Source: Chloroflexota bacterium
GTDB taxonomy: Bacteria > Chloroflexota > Dehalococcoidia > Lucifugimonadales > JADFKI01
Direction of reading: 5' to 3'
DNA length: 64,000 nt
NCBI GenBank assembly: GCA_009840355.1
Contig: VXNZ01000039.1
Location: 1-64,000 of the forward strand
Below the pieces are notes generated by a model. It was not told the origin of the DNA and did not search any database. It worked only from the letters and a program-made list of their open reading frames with translations. Positions 26,048-34,830 of this stretch are shown piece by piece. The number at the start of each line of letters is the position of its first letter. The first letter of the stretch is position 1. A program made the translations under genes and the position numbers.

Positions 26048-27568
26048 ATGCGTCGTGTTGCTGCGGGGATAGCGCCTTACTTTGTCGTCTTTTCGGCGAG
26101 CGCTTGCGGGCTGATAATCGAGATTGTCGCGTCTCGGCTGCTTGCGCCTACGGTGGGCGTGTCGCTGTTCACCTGGACTAGCATCATCGGCGTGGTGCTG
26201 GCGGGAATCAGCATCGGCAACTACCTCGGCGGCTTGACGGCGGACCGGTTCCCCACGCCCAAGACGCTGGGCATATTACTGTTCGGAGCCGGGTTAACCA
26301 GCCTGAGCGTCCTGCCGCTGCTTGAAATCGTCTCGCGATTGTACGACTCGCTGCACATCCTGCCGCGCATCGTGCTGATAACATCCACGCTGTTCCTCGT
26401 GCCGAGCGTCATATTGGGCATGGTTTCGCCGGTCGTCATAAAGCTGCGGCTGAGCGACCTTTCGCGGACAGGCAATGTCGTGGGCAAGATATACGCCGTA
26501 TCCACCGCGGGCAGCATATTCGGCGTGTTCGTAACCGGCTTCGCGCTCATCCAATGGTTCGGCACGCGGCCGATACTGCTCGGCGTCGCCGTGTTCCTGC
26601 TGCTGATGGCAATCGTGTTCGGCAACTTGTGGCGTATGCGTATCGTGGGCGCGGCAGGTCTGGTTCTATTCGCGGGCGTTGCCGCTATGGGATTTGCCAC
26701 GGACTCGCTGCAGACCGAGTGCCAAGTGGAAAGCAACTACTTCTGCATCAAGGTGCGAGAGCGCGAGGTGGACGGACGCGAAGTGCGCACGCTCGCGCTC
26801 GATAGGCTGATTCACAGTTATGTCGATCTGGATGATCCGACATTCTTCGTGTACGGCTACGAAAAGATATTCGCGGACGTCTCCACGATGGTCGGGCACG
26901 ACAAGCCGCAGTTCAGCGTGCTGTACATCGGCGGCGGCGGATACACGATGCCGCGCTTCTTGCAGACGACATATCCGCAGAGCCGTCAGGAAGTCATCGA
27001 GATTGACCCGGCGGTAACGCAGGTTACGCACGAATACTTGGGCATGCCGCGCGACACGGCGATCATCACGCATAATCAGGACGCTCGGCTGATTATCCCC
27101 GAATTAGAGGCGGGCAGGTACGACATCGTTATCGGCGACGCATTCAACGATGTGTCAGTGCCGTACCACCTGACGACTATGGAGTTCAACGAAGAGGTCA
27201 AGCGGCTGCTGACGGACGACGGCATATATGCGGTGAATGTGGTGGACAAGTTCCACAGCGGCGGCTTCCTGCGCGCGGTCGTTACTACGCTGCGGGCAAG
27301 TTTCCCGCATGTGTACCTGCTGGCGGACAGCGATAACTTCGTGGAAGACAACCGCTTCACATTCGTCGTCGCGGCGGCGATGCAGCCGTTCACTTATGCG
27401 GATGTGTACTTCGCTAGTCACGCGCAGGGACGCGGCGACCCGGAGTTGACGGTGATGTCGCAAGACGAGCTGGACGACTGGCTAGCCAGAAAGCGCAACA
27501 TCCTCCTGCGCGACGACTATGTGCCGGTGGACAATCTTCTCGCGCCCGTATTCCTGGAGATTCCGTAG
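26048..27568 (+). CDS. Membrane-fused spermidine synthase-like protein
   Basis: The 506-residue protein combines seven or so N-terminal membrane helices (to about residue 225; 'VASRLLAPTVGVSLFTWTSI' is typical of the fused MFS/spermidine synthase family) with a C-terminal spermidine-synthase fold. The latter shows the SAM-type loop 'YIGGGGYTMPRF', 'VIEIDPAV', and 'IGDAFNDVSVPYHLTT' with the family's Asp. Polyamine aminopropyl transfer is the namesake reaction, but membrane-fused members are mostly uncharacterised. Stand-alone gene with a GGAGGGGG ribosome site. Confidence 0.85.
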   Translation: MRRVAAGIAPYFVVFSASACGLIIEIVASRLLAPTVGVSLFTWTSIIGVVLAGISIGNYLGGLTADRFPTPKTLGILLFGAGLTSLSVLPLLEIVSRLYDSLHILPRIVLITSTLFLVPSVILGMVSPVVIKLRLSDLSRTGNVVGKIYAVSTAGSIFGVFVTGFALIQWFGTRPILLGVAVFLLLMAIVFGNLWRMRIVGAAGLVLFAGVAAMGFATDSLQTECQVESNYFCIKVREREVDGREVRTLALDRLIHSYVDLDDPTFFVYGYEKIFADVSTMVGHDKPQFSVLYIGGGGYTMPRFLQTTYPQSRQEVIEIDPAVTQVTHEYLGMPRDTAIITHNQDARLIIPELEAGRYDIVIGDAFNDVSVPYHLTTMEFNEEVKRLLTDDGIYAVNVVDKFHSGGFLRAVVTTLRASFPHVYLLADSDNFVEDNRFTFVVAAAMQPFTYADVYFASHAQGRGDPELTVMSQDELDDWLARKRNILLRDDYVPVDNLLAPVFLEIP

Positions 27569-27658
27569 GCATTTACCATCAGGGGGCAGAACTAACATGG
27601 ATGGTCAGGATGTTGCGCTTTATTGCAAAGGTTAGCGGAGTTGGGTAGGATTGCGATG

Positions 27659-27732
27659 CCCCCCGTAGTTTAATTGGAAAGAACGACACCCTTACGCAGT
27701 GTTAGATACGGGTTCAAGTCCCGTCGGGGGGT
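27659..27732 (+). tRNA. tRNA-Val (anticodon TAC), somewhat unusual
   Basis: A full cloverleaf can be folded: acceptor CCCCCCG/CGGGGGG, D-stem GTTT/GAAC, anticodon stem ACACC/AGTGT with one C-A mismatch next to the loop, loop CTTACGC giving anticodon TAC (27693-27695), and T-arm ACGGG-TTCAAGT-CCCGT. The discriminator is T and no CCA is encoded. A C1-G72 pair, T73 and the mismatch are atypical of valine tRNAs, so a tRNA of altered identity or a decaying copy is possible. Confidence 0.75.
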
Positions 27733-27836
27733 CTATCAGAGCGTTGACCAGAGAGTTGACAACAAATGCCGGATTTGCTAGTATTCGTTTGCGTAAGGGT
27801 GTTATGTAGTTCACCGATTGAACTAAACTAACACAG

Positions 27837-27872
27837 GGGCGTTCTCCGAATGCGGGGAGCGCCCTTTCCTTT
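27837..27872 (+). terminator. Intrinsic terminator after the tRNA
   Basis: GGGCGTTCTCC (27837-27847) pairs with GGGGAGCGCCC (27854-27864) through 11 bp including G-T pairs, with a GAATGC loop, followed by TTTCCTTT. It lies about 105 nt past the tRNA and closes its transcript. Confidence 0.8.
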
Positions 27873-27935
27873 GTCGTTACCCCAAACCACCCTTGCCTTC
27901 ACAGGGGCAGGCTCTAACCTTGCACTCTGAAGGGA

Positions 27936-29381
27936 TTAGAGCGCCTGCAATGTCGCGGTGAAGGTTCGGCTCCAGTTTTGAGATGAGTGCTTTTCTACTA
28001 CGGACAGGAGTTTGCGGTTGCGCCGGCGGCGCTCTTCCAGGGGCATCCGCAGCGCCTGATATGTGGCTTCTGCCGTGCCGTCGATGTCGTATGGATTGAC
28101 GATGACGGCATCGTGCATTGTGCTTGCTGCGCCGGCAAAGCGCGACAGCACCAGCACGCCGGGCGAATCCTCGCCTTGCGCCGCGACGAACTCCTTCGCC
28201 ACTAGGTTCATGCCGTCTCGCAATGGCGTAACCAAACACACATCGGCGTCGTGGTAGAAGCCCGCCAAGTCGGACTGCGCATACGACCGATATAGGTATC
28301 GTATCGGCACCCAGCCCGCCTCGGAAAAGCGCCCGTTTATCTGGCCGACAAGGCGCTCCACCTGTTCCTTTTCCTGCACATATTCCGGCACGCGCGTGCG
28401 CGACGGCGACGAAATCTGGATGTAGATTAGCTTGTTACGCAGGTTCGGGTGGCGCTCGAGCATGCGCTCGAAGATGCGCAGACGGTTTGGGATGCCCTTC
28501 GTGTAGTCAAGTCTGTCCACGCCTAGAATGAGCTGCAGGTCGGGCGTGGACGCAAGCGACAGTTCATCGACCAGGCTGCGTTTGCCGTTGCCATTGAAGC
28601 CGCCGCTGCCGTCGCCCTGACTGCCGTTGTCCCGGCGCGCCTTTTTCGGGCGGAATGTGTCCGGGTCTATGCCTATGGGGAATACACCGAGCCGCGTGGC
28701 ATTGCCTTCGTAGTAGTAGGTGTCGCCGTGCGATTCGCCGCTGAGTTCGATGTCTAGCGAGTCCACGAGATTGTGCATGTAGCGTTCGTTGTGCAAGCCG
28801 ACGAGGTCGTATCCCAGCAGCGCCTGCAGCGTATCGTGCGACCACGGCAGGATGTTGAATATCTCCGCCGGCGGGAACGGCACATGCAGGAAGAAGCCAA
28901 TCTTGCCGCGCCAACCCATGCGGCGCAGTTCGTAACCGAGGTGGAACAGGTGAAAGTCTTGTACCCATATCAGGTCGTCGCGGCTGAGCAATGGCAGCAA
29001 CGATGAGGCGAAGCGCCGGTTGACGCGGCGATAAGTGCGGTATGTTTGGCTACGGATATCCACATGCGAGGGGAAGCTGTGGAGCAGGGGCCAAAGCGTG
29101 CGGTTGGAATAGCCGAGGTAGAACTGGCTAACCTCGTCGCCGGACAGGTCCATCGTGGCGTGCTGCAAGCGCCCGAACACCCTGACGGTTGGGCCCATCG
29201 TGACTCTGCGGCGGGAGGTCCGGCCACTCCAGCCGAACCACATCCCGCCGCTAAGTTCCATTGCGGCGCGAACGGCGGTAACCAATCCACCCGCCGACGC
29301 CTCGCCTTTGCCTTGCTCTTCGAAGCTTTCACTGGGCGGGACACGGTTCGACACGACTATGAGTCTGCGGTTCAGCGCCAT
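27936..29381 (-). CDS. otsA: Trehalose-6-phosphate synthase
   Basis: The 481-residue GT20 glycosyltransferase joins UDP- or GDP-glucose to glucose-6-phosphate. Family blocks are visible: '[10 protein letters not shown]' at the N-terminus, 'SAGGLVTAV', '[10 protein letters not shown]', '[16 protein letters not shown]' and '[15 protein letters not shown]'. A Gly/Asn-rich insertion of about 25 residues (around 253-277) sits before the '[14 protein letters not shown]' strand and is not normal for the family. The ATG has an AAAGGCGG site. No OtsB phosphatase is seen next to it; a DoxX protein precedes it on the same strand. Confidence 0.95.
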   Translation of the reverse strand: MALNRRLIVVSNRVPPSESFEEQGKGEASAGGLVTAVRAAMELSGGMWFGWSGRTSRRRVTMGPTVRVFGRLQHATMDLSGDEVSQFYLGYSNRTLWPLLHSFPSHVDIRSQTYRTYRRVNRRFASSLLPLLSRDDLIWVQDFHLFHLGYELRRMGWRGKIGFFLHVPFPPAEIFNILPWSHDTLQALLGYDLVGLHNERYMHNLVDSLDIELSGESHGDTYYYEGNATRLGVFPIGIDPDTFRPKKARRDNGSQGDGSGGFNGNGKRSLVDELSLASTPDLQLILGVDRLDYTKGIPNRLRIFERMLERHPNLRNKLIYIQISSPSRTRVPEYVQEKEQVERLVGQINGRFSEAGWVPIRYLYRSYAQSDLAGFYHDADVCLVTPLRDGMNLVAKEFVAAQGEDSPGVLVLSRFAGAASTMHDAVIVNPYDIDGTAEATYQALRMPLEERRRRNRKLLSVVEKHSSQNWSRTFTATLQAL

Positions 29382-29459
29382 GGACTGCCGCCTTTCAGAG
29401 CGCGATGCCCCGCCGCACTAGGCCGCACTATGAACGATTGTTGATACTGAAATCGATGT

Positions 29460-29945
29460 TTATAGGGGTTCCCGCTTGAATACTACGCGGTCAAGCGCGT
29501 ACTTACCGCCGCCGATAACGCCGATAACGCCCGCAACGATGAACCACAGGATGGTAACTTCGCCGCCGTGCGCCACGAACGCATTGCCGCCGTCCGGAGG
29601 ATTGGGATACAGGTGCGGCCAGGGCCAGACAGGGCTAAGCATGGCGTGTACGCCGAAGTACGCGATTATCATCGTTACGGCGATAGCGCCTGCGCCGAGC
29701 CGCGTCAGGAAACCGAAACCGATGAGCAGAGCAGAAATCAGCTCGACCCAGCCTGCGAGATCAACCAGTGCGCCAAGCCCGTTGGGGTTTGCGCCGGCGG
29801 GGAATCCCCACAGCAAGAACGCCTTCTGGATTCCGTGCAGGAAGACCAGAATCGCGAATATAACGCGGAACAGCAGCCAAAACTCGTCCGCATACTTTTC
29901 CAAAATACCGCCGAAGATACCGGGTTGAGTGTCACTTTCCTGCAT
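29460..29945 (-). CDS. DoxX family membrane protein
   Basis: The 161-residue protein has four membrane helices in the DoxX layout: 'LLFRVIFAILVFLHGIQKAF' first, then 'LVDLAGWVELISALLIGFGF', 'LGAGAIAVTMIIAYFGVHA' and a last 'VTILWFIVAGVIGVIG'. DoxX relatives act with quinones or in redox stress, but the role is usually unassigned. An AGGAGGGG ribosome site precedes the ATG. Upstream lies the 860-bp non-coding region before cobN. Confidence 0.85.
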   Translation of the reverse strand: MQESDTQPGIFGGILEKYADEFWLLFRVIFAILVFLHGIQKAFLLWGFPAGANPNGLGALVDLAGWVELISALLIGFGFLTRLGAGAIAVTMIIAYFGVHAMLSPVWPWPHLYPNPPDGGNAFVAHGGEVTILWFIVAGVIGVIGGGKYALDRVVFKREPL

Positions 29946-30092
29946 GGACCCCTCCTGAGCCGTTGCGGGCGTCTTCCATAAACCTGCTCAAATAAACTTG
30001 AGCATTCCCATACATTGGGCTATCAGTATGCAACGCAAAGCCAAATGTGTCAACATCTTACGCGCGCGAGGTACGAATGACAAGTGGTAACT

Positions 30093-30344
30093 AAACCATG
30101 AGACGATTTCACAAGTCTTTAATGTTGTCATTCCGACCCTTAATCTATTATTCCGAATGCTCTTCCCTTGTCATTCCGAACGCAGTGAGAAACCTGAAAT
30201 CGTCGCGTGCAAACCTGTTCCCGACTTTAGATTTCTCGCTGCGCTCGAAATGACGATGAATTGCCGAAATGAAAGGGGTAACTTGCGAATGACAGGTACA
30301 AATGACAGGTATAAATTGCATTTGTGAAATCGTCTCAAACCATG
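30093..30344. mobile_element. Short inverted-repeat element, family 2, with flanking direct repeat
   Basis: GAGACGATTTCACAA (30100-30114) and TTGTGAAATCGTCTC (30322-30336) are perfect 15-bp inverted ends. AAACCAT directly flanks both sides (30093-30099 and 30337-30343; eight bases if the shared G is counted), as expected of a target-site duplication. The interior holds inverted arms shared with family 1 ('TCATTCCGAACGCAGTGAG' near 30171, 'TTTCTCGCTGCGCTCGAAAT' near 30232). No transposase is encoded. Confidence 0.7.
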
Positions 30345-30369
30345 CCCAGTATCAAATTCGCACGCTCTA

Positions 30370-30398
30370 TTGACACTTATATCGCAAGGTGATAGATT
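30370..30398 (+). promoter_or_regulatory. Probable promoter of the riboswitch-cobN transcript
   Basis: A perfect TTGACA (30370-30375) is followed after 17 nt by TAGATT (30393-30398). Transcription would begin near 30405, about 35 nt before the riboswitch P1 stem. Confidence 0.5.
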
Positions 30399-30439
30399 TC
30401 GCGTGACTTGATATGTACCTTAATATAAGCTGAATATCT

Positions 30440-30614
30440 AACGCGCAGGTTTACGGGGAAGGGGGTGTGAATCCCCCACGGACGCGCCACTGTGAGCGGG
30501 TAGCGTTGCGGCATTTGCCACTGGTCTAGCCGATGCACCATATCGATGCACGGACGACTGGGAAGGCGCCGCAACCGCGACGATTCGCGAGTCAGGATAC
30601 CTATCCCGCGCGTT
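30440..30614 (+). promoter_or_regulatory. Cobalamin (B12) riboswitch upstream of cobN
   Basis: The ends AACGCGC (30440-30446) and GCGCGTT (30608-30614) form P1. Inside are the conserved blocks 'GGGAAGGGGGTGTGAATCCC', 'ACGCGCCACTGTGA', 'GCCACTGGTC' in variant form, 'TGGGAAGGCGCC' and the B12 box variant 'GAGTCAGGATACC' (30589-30601). It senses adenosyl- or other cobalamin and represses the downstream genes. The terminator at 30686 supplies the output. Confidence 0.92.
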
Positions 30615-30637
30615 GGAAGTTGGCTTCTCGTCGGTAG

Positions 30638-30720
30638 GGAGCGCTTCCATGCCCGCGCTTGTTCAGCGTGGGTATCGCTAATTTGCGCTCCGACTATTGT
30701 GGATGTCGGGGCGTTTTTTT
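30638..30720 (+). terminator. Riboswitch-controlled intrinsic terminator with antiterminator
   Basis: CGCTCCGAC (30686-30694) pairs with GTCGGGGCG (30705-30713), followed by seven T: an intrinsic terminator. GGAGCGC (30638-30644), just after the riboswitch, is fully complementary to GCGCTCC (30685-30691), the left arm of the terminator, and so can form an antiterminator. Ligand binding would decide between them. cobN starts 87 nt after the T-run. Confidence 0.8.
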
Positions 30721-30806
30721 GTCAGTCTTTCAGTTGGTCAGCAATGACCACTGCGTTTGATTTACGAACTGGCAGACTGACATGCTGAAAGACTGACTGA
30801 CCACTT

Positions 30807-33800
30807 ATGATTGTACTTCTGACCACATCGGACACGGACATCATGACGCTCGAGCGCGCGAAGGCGGCACTGCCGGACGGTCTCGCGGATACGGGCGCGG
30901 TGAATCCGTTTGCGCTGATGCAGGAAGATGGCGCGTTCGACGAGTTCGCGCGGGATGTGCTGCCGAATGCCGGTATCGTGCTTGCGCGGCTGCTGGGCGG
31001 CGATAAGGCGATGGGCGAACACTTCCGCACGCTTGAGTCGGAATGCGGGCGGCTAGGCGTGCCGTTGGTCGCGTGCTCCGGCGAGCCTGTACGCGATGCG
31101 GTGTTCGAGCGGCGTTCGACCACGCCTCCGATTGTGGCGCAGACGGCGTTCGAGTACCTTAACCACGGCGGGGTGGCGAATCTAGCCAACCTGCTGCGAT
31201 TCCTGAGCGACGAAGCGTTGGGCAGCGAATATGGATACGAACCGCCGGTGCCGCTGCCTCAGGACGGCATATATCGCGCGGGCAGATTGGACGCCGTGCC
31301 ACTCGACGAGTACCGGCGGCTGTACTGCGACGCGGACAAGCCCACCGCCGCGCTGCTGTTCTACCGCGCGCACTGGGTCAGCCAAAATCTCGAGTTCGTG
31401 GACGCGATGGTTGACGCGCTCGAACGGCACGGCTGCAACGCGCTGCCGGTCTTTTGCTCCAGCCTGCGCGAGGACAACGGCGCAGTTTTCCGCAAGTATC
31501 TGATGCGCGGCAATGGCGCAAACGGTACAGGCAGCGTTCATGTCAAAAACGAAAGCGGCATCGCTGCCGACCGGAACGGCGTGGATGTCACGGACGACTC
31601 ACAGGGCGCGAAGCGCGGCAACGGCAACACAGCCGCAGCGGTCGATGTGGTGATATGCACGCAGAGCTTTGCCATGAGCCATCATCGTGGTGTGGAAAGC
31701 GCGCAGGCGGACGGTGAGACGGATGCGAACTGGGACATTCGCGCGTTGCAGCAACTGGATGTGCCGATTTTACAGGCTATCGTAGCCACCGAGCCGCGCG
31801 CGCTTTGGGAAGAGCGCGAAATCGGACTTAGTCCGATGGACATCGCGATGAATGTCGCGCTGCCAGAACTGGACGGGCGCCTCATCACCGTGCCGGTGTC
31901 GTTTAAGGAACGAGTCAATGCTGACATGGATGGGAAGGATGGTATGACCGGCGGCGAGACGCGGCGGTATGTGCCGGACTTGGAGCAGACGGAGGCGGTG
32001 TGTTCGTTGGCGGCGCGGTATGCGCGCATGGCTCGCACGCCCGCGTCCGAGCGCAAAATCGCCATCGTGCTGAGCAACTATCCAACGAAGGCGTCCCGGC
32101 TGGGCAATGCCGTCGGGCTGGATACACCCGCATCCGCCATTAACCTGCTGCGCGCGATGCAGAACGCCGGCTACACTGTCGAAGACATCCCCGCGCACGG
32201 CGACGAACTTATGCAGCGGCTCATCGATCGCTGCACCTACGACGCCGACATCCTCACGCCGGAGCAGATGCGGAACGCCGAAGGACGCGTCTCCGCCAAT
32301 GAGTACGCCGGGCAGTTCGCCGCGCTGCCACAGGATGTGCAAGCCGATGTGCGCGAGGATTGGGGCGAGCCGCCGGGCAGCGTCTATGTGGACGACGACC
32401 ACCTGTTCATAGCGGGTTTGCGGCTGGGCAATGTGTTTGTCGGCATACAGCCGCCGCGCGGATTCGGCGAAAATCCGATAGCCATCTACCACAGCCCGGA
32501 TATTGCTCCCACGCACCACTACATCGCGTTCTATCGCTGGCTGCGCGACGGATTCGGCGCGGACGCGGTAGTACATCTGGGCAAACACGGCACGCTCGAA
32601 TGGATGCCGGGCAAAGGCGTCGGGCTGTCGCGTTCCTGCATACCGGAGGTCTGCCTGCCGGACCTGCCGCACTTCTACCCGTTCATCATTAACAACCCAG
32701 GCGAAGGAACGCAGGCGAAGCGCCGCAGCCACGCGGTCATCATCGACCATCTAGTTCCCGCGATGACGACCGCAGACAGCTACGGCGACATTACGCGTTG
32801 CGAGCAGCTTATGGACGAGTACGCACGCGCGCAGGGAATGGACCCGCAGAAACTGCCGATGCTGCGTCAGCAGATTTGGGAAGTCGTGCAGAAGGCGCGG
32901 CTGAACGAAGACCTGAATGTGCATGAGATACCGGACGACTTCGACGACTTTATCCTGCACATCGACGGCTACATCTGCGAGCTGAAGGACGCGCAGATAC
33001 GCGACGCGCTTCATACCTTGGGCGAAGCACCACAAGCTGAAATGTTAATCGGGCTGCTGCTCGCGCTGACGCGGCTGAACAACGGCGACATACCCGGCTT
33101 GCGACACGCCATCGGAGACGCGCTCGGCATCGATTACGCGGCGATGATGCGCGACAGAAGTGCGGCGGTTGCGAGTAGTCAGTTTTCAGTTTTCAGTGAT
33201 ATGTTGTCGGCTGTGAATGGGCAGGGACAGACGGATGGTTACGAGATACGCAGTGCCGGGGGTGTTGTTGAAGGGTTGGAAACGATGGCGCGCGAACTCT
33301 ACCGGCGTCTGTACAAGACGGATTTCGACAGCGCCAGCGTAGAGCGGATAGCCACAGATATGCTTATCGATACCGGAGACGTGCCGCGCGTGCTGCGCTA
33401 TGTGTGCGACAGCATCTACCCCGCGCTCACGCAGACGACCGACGAGATAGACGCGCTGCTTCGCGGCTTCGACGGGCGCTTCATATCGCCCGGTCCCGCG
33501 GGCGCGCCCACTCGCGGCATGGCAGGCGTACTGCCTACGGGCCGAAATTTCTACTCGATGGATCCGCGCAGTCTGCCGTCCGAAACATCGTGGCAGATTG
33601 GCAGGGAACTCGCGGATTCGCTTGTCGAGCGATACCTGAACGACGAGGGCGAATATCCGGAGTCGGTCGGTATCAGCGTCTGGGGCACATCAGCGATGCG
33701 CACGCACGGCGACGACATCGCGCAGATACTCGCGCTCATCGGCGTGCGCCCGACATGGCAGGAAGAAAGCCGGCGAGTGAGCGGGCTGGAAGTCATACCG

Positions 33801-34757
33801 CTCGAAGAACTCGGACGACCGCGCATTGATGTTACCGTGCGCATCAGCGGCTTCTTCCGAGACGCGTTCCAGAACCTCATCGTGATGATGGACGACGCAT
33901 TCCACAAGGTCGCCAATCTGGACGAGCCGACAGGGCGCAACTTCATCTTGAAGCACTACGCCGCAGAACTCGCCGAGAAACGCGCGAGTGACATCAGCGT
34001 GGAGACGGCGGCATCCGAGTCTCTGTACAGGATATTCGGCAGCAAGCCGGGCAGCTACGGCGCGGGCATATTGCAGGCTATCGACGACGGCAGCTGGCAG
34101 TCCGACGAAGACTTGGCGGCGGTCTATACCGCGTGGGGTTCATACGCTTACGGCAGACGGCAGCACGGCGTCAGCGCGGCGCCGGAGTTTCGGCGGCGGT
34201 TCGCCGCGATCGATGTCGCCACGAAGAATCAAGACAACCGCGAGCATGACATATTCGACTCGGACGACTATATGCAGTTCCATGGCGGGATGATCGCGAC
34301 GGTGCGCGCGCTCGCCGGCGACAATCCGCGACATTTCTTTGGGGACTCGTCGGACACGTCGCTGCCGCGCACCCGCGACTTGAAGGAAGAGGCGCAGCGC
34401 GTGTTCCGTTCGCGCGTGGTCAACCCGAAGTGGATGGACGGAATGAAGCGGCACGGCTACAAGGGCGCATTCGAGCTTGCCGCGACGGTGGACTACATCT
34501 TCGGCTACGACGCCACATCGCAAATCATAGATGACTGGATGTACCAGGAAGTTACTGAGCGATACGCGCTGGACGCGGATATGCAGCAGTTCTTCGAGCA
34601 GAGCAACCCGTGGGCGCTGCACTCCATAGCCGAGCGCCTGATGGAGGCGGCGGACAGGGGCATGTGGGAAAACGCACCCGAAGAGACGCTGAACGAACTG
34701 CGCCGCGTCTATCTGCAAACGGAAGCGCTGCTGGAGGAACGGCAGGAAGTTGGTTAG
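30807..34757 (+). CDS. cobN: Cobaltochelatase large subunit CobN
   Basis: The 1316-residue protein is the large, tetrapyrrole-binding subunit that inserts cobalt into the corrin ring, driven by an ATPase subunit (36597). Family blocks include 'GENPIAIYHSPDIAPTHHYIAFY', read in parts around 553-575, 'VVHLGKHGTLEWMPGKGVGLS' around 589-609, and 'VDYIFGYDATSQIIDDWMY' near the C-terminus. Two non-family insertions stand out: a Gly/Asn-rich stretch at about 233-275, and about 790-815, whose DNA (33174-33200) is the intergenic GTCAGTTTTCAG repeat read in frame. A B12 riboswitch controls it. Confidence 0.95.
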   Translation: MIVLLTTSDTDIMTLERAKAALPDGLADTGAVNPFALMQEDGAFDEFARDVLPNAGIVLARLLGGDKAMGEHFRTLESECGRLGVPLVACSGEPVRDAVFERRSTTPPIVAQTAFEYLNHGGVANLANLLRFLSDEALGSEYGYEPPVPLPQDGIYRAGRLDAVPLDEYRRLYCDADKPTAALLFYRAHWVSQNLEFVDAMVDALERHGCNALPVFCSSLREDNGAVFRKYLMRGNGANGTGSVHVKNESGIAADRNGVDVTDDSQGAKRGNGNTAAAVDVVICTQSFAMSHHRGVESAQADGETDANWDIRALQQLDVPILQAIVATEPRALWEEREIGLSPMDIAMNVALPELDGRLITVPVSFKERVNADMDGKDGMTGGETRRYVPDLEQTEAVCSLAARYARMARTPASERKIAIVLSNYPTKASRLGNAVGLDTPASAINLLRAMQNAGYTVEDIPAHGDELMQRLIDRCTYDADILTPEQMRNAEGRVSANEYAGQFAALPQDVQADVREDWGEPPGSVYVDDDHLFIAGLRLGNVFVGIQPPRGFGENPIAIYHSPDIAPTHHYIAFYRWLRDGFGADAVVHLGKHGTLEWMPGKGVGLSRSCIPEVCLPDLPHFYPFIINNPGEGTQAKRRSHAVIIDHLVPAMTTADSYGDITRCEQLMDEYARAQGMDPQKLPMLRQQIWEVVQKARLNEDLNVHEIPDDFDDFILHIDGYICELKDAQIRDALHTLGEAPQAEMLIGLLLALTRLNNGDIPGLRHAIGDALGIDYAAMMRDRSAAVASSQFSVFSDMLSAVNGQGQTDGYEIRSAGGVVEGLETMARELYRRLYKTDFDSASVERIATDMLIDTGDVPRVLRYVCDSIYPALTQTTDEIDALLRGFDGRFISPGPAGAPTRGMAGVLPTGRNFYSMDPRSLPSETSWQIGRELADSLVERYLNDEGEYPESVGISVWGTSAMRTHGDDIAQILALIGVRPTWQEESRRVSGLEVIPLEELGRPRIDVTVRISGFFRDAFQNLIVMMDDAFHKVANLDEPTGRNFILKHYAAELAEKRASDISVETAASESLYRIFGSKPGSYGAGILQAIDDGSWQSDEDLAAVYTAWGSYAYGRRQHGVSAAPEFRRRFAAIDVATKNQDNREHDIFDSDDYMQFHGGMIATVRALAGDNPRHFFGDSSDTSLPRTRDLKEEAQRVFRSRVVNPKWMDGMKRHGYKGAFELAATVDYIFGYDATSQIIDDWMYQEVTERYALDADMQQFFEQSNPWALHSIAERLMEAADRGMWENAPEETLNELRRVYLQTEALLEERQEVG

Positions 34758-34830
34758 TTTTCAGTGGTCAGGCAGGCGAGGGCTGACATAGATGGACAGG
34801 ATGGATAGGGCGGGAGATAGGTGAGCATAG

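Noticed and set aside
31770-32750. Long minus-strand frame inside cobN
   Set aside because: It is a shadow of the high-GC cobN coding frame with no recognisable domains.
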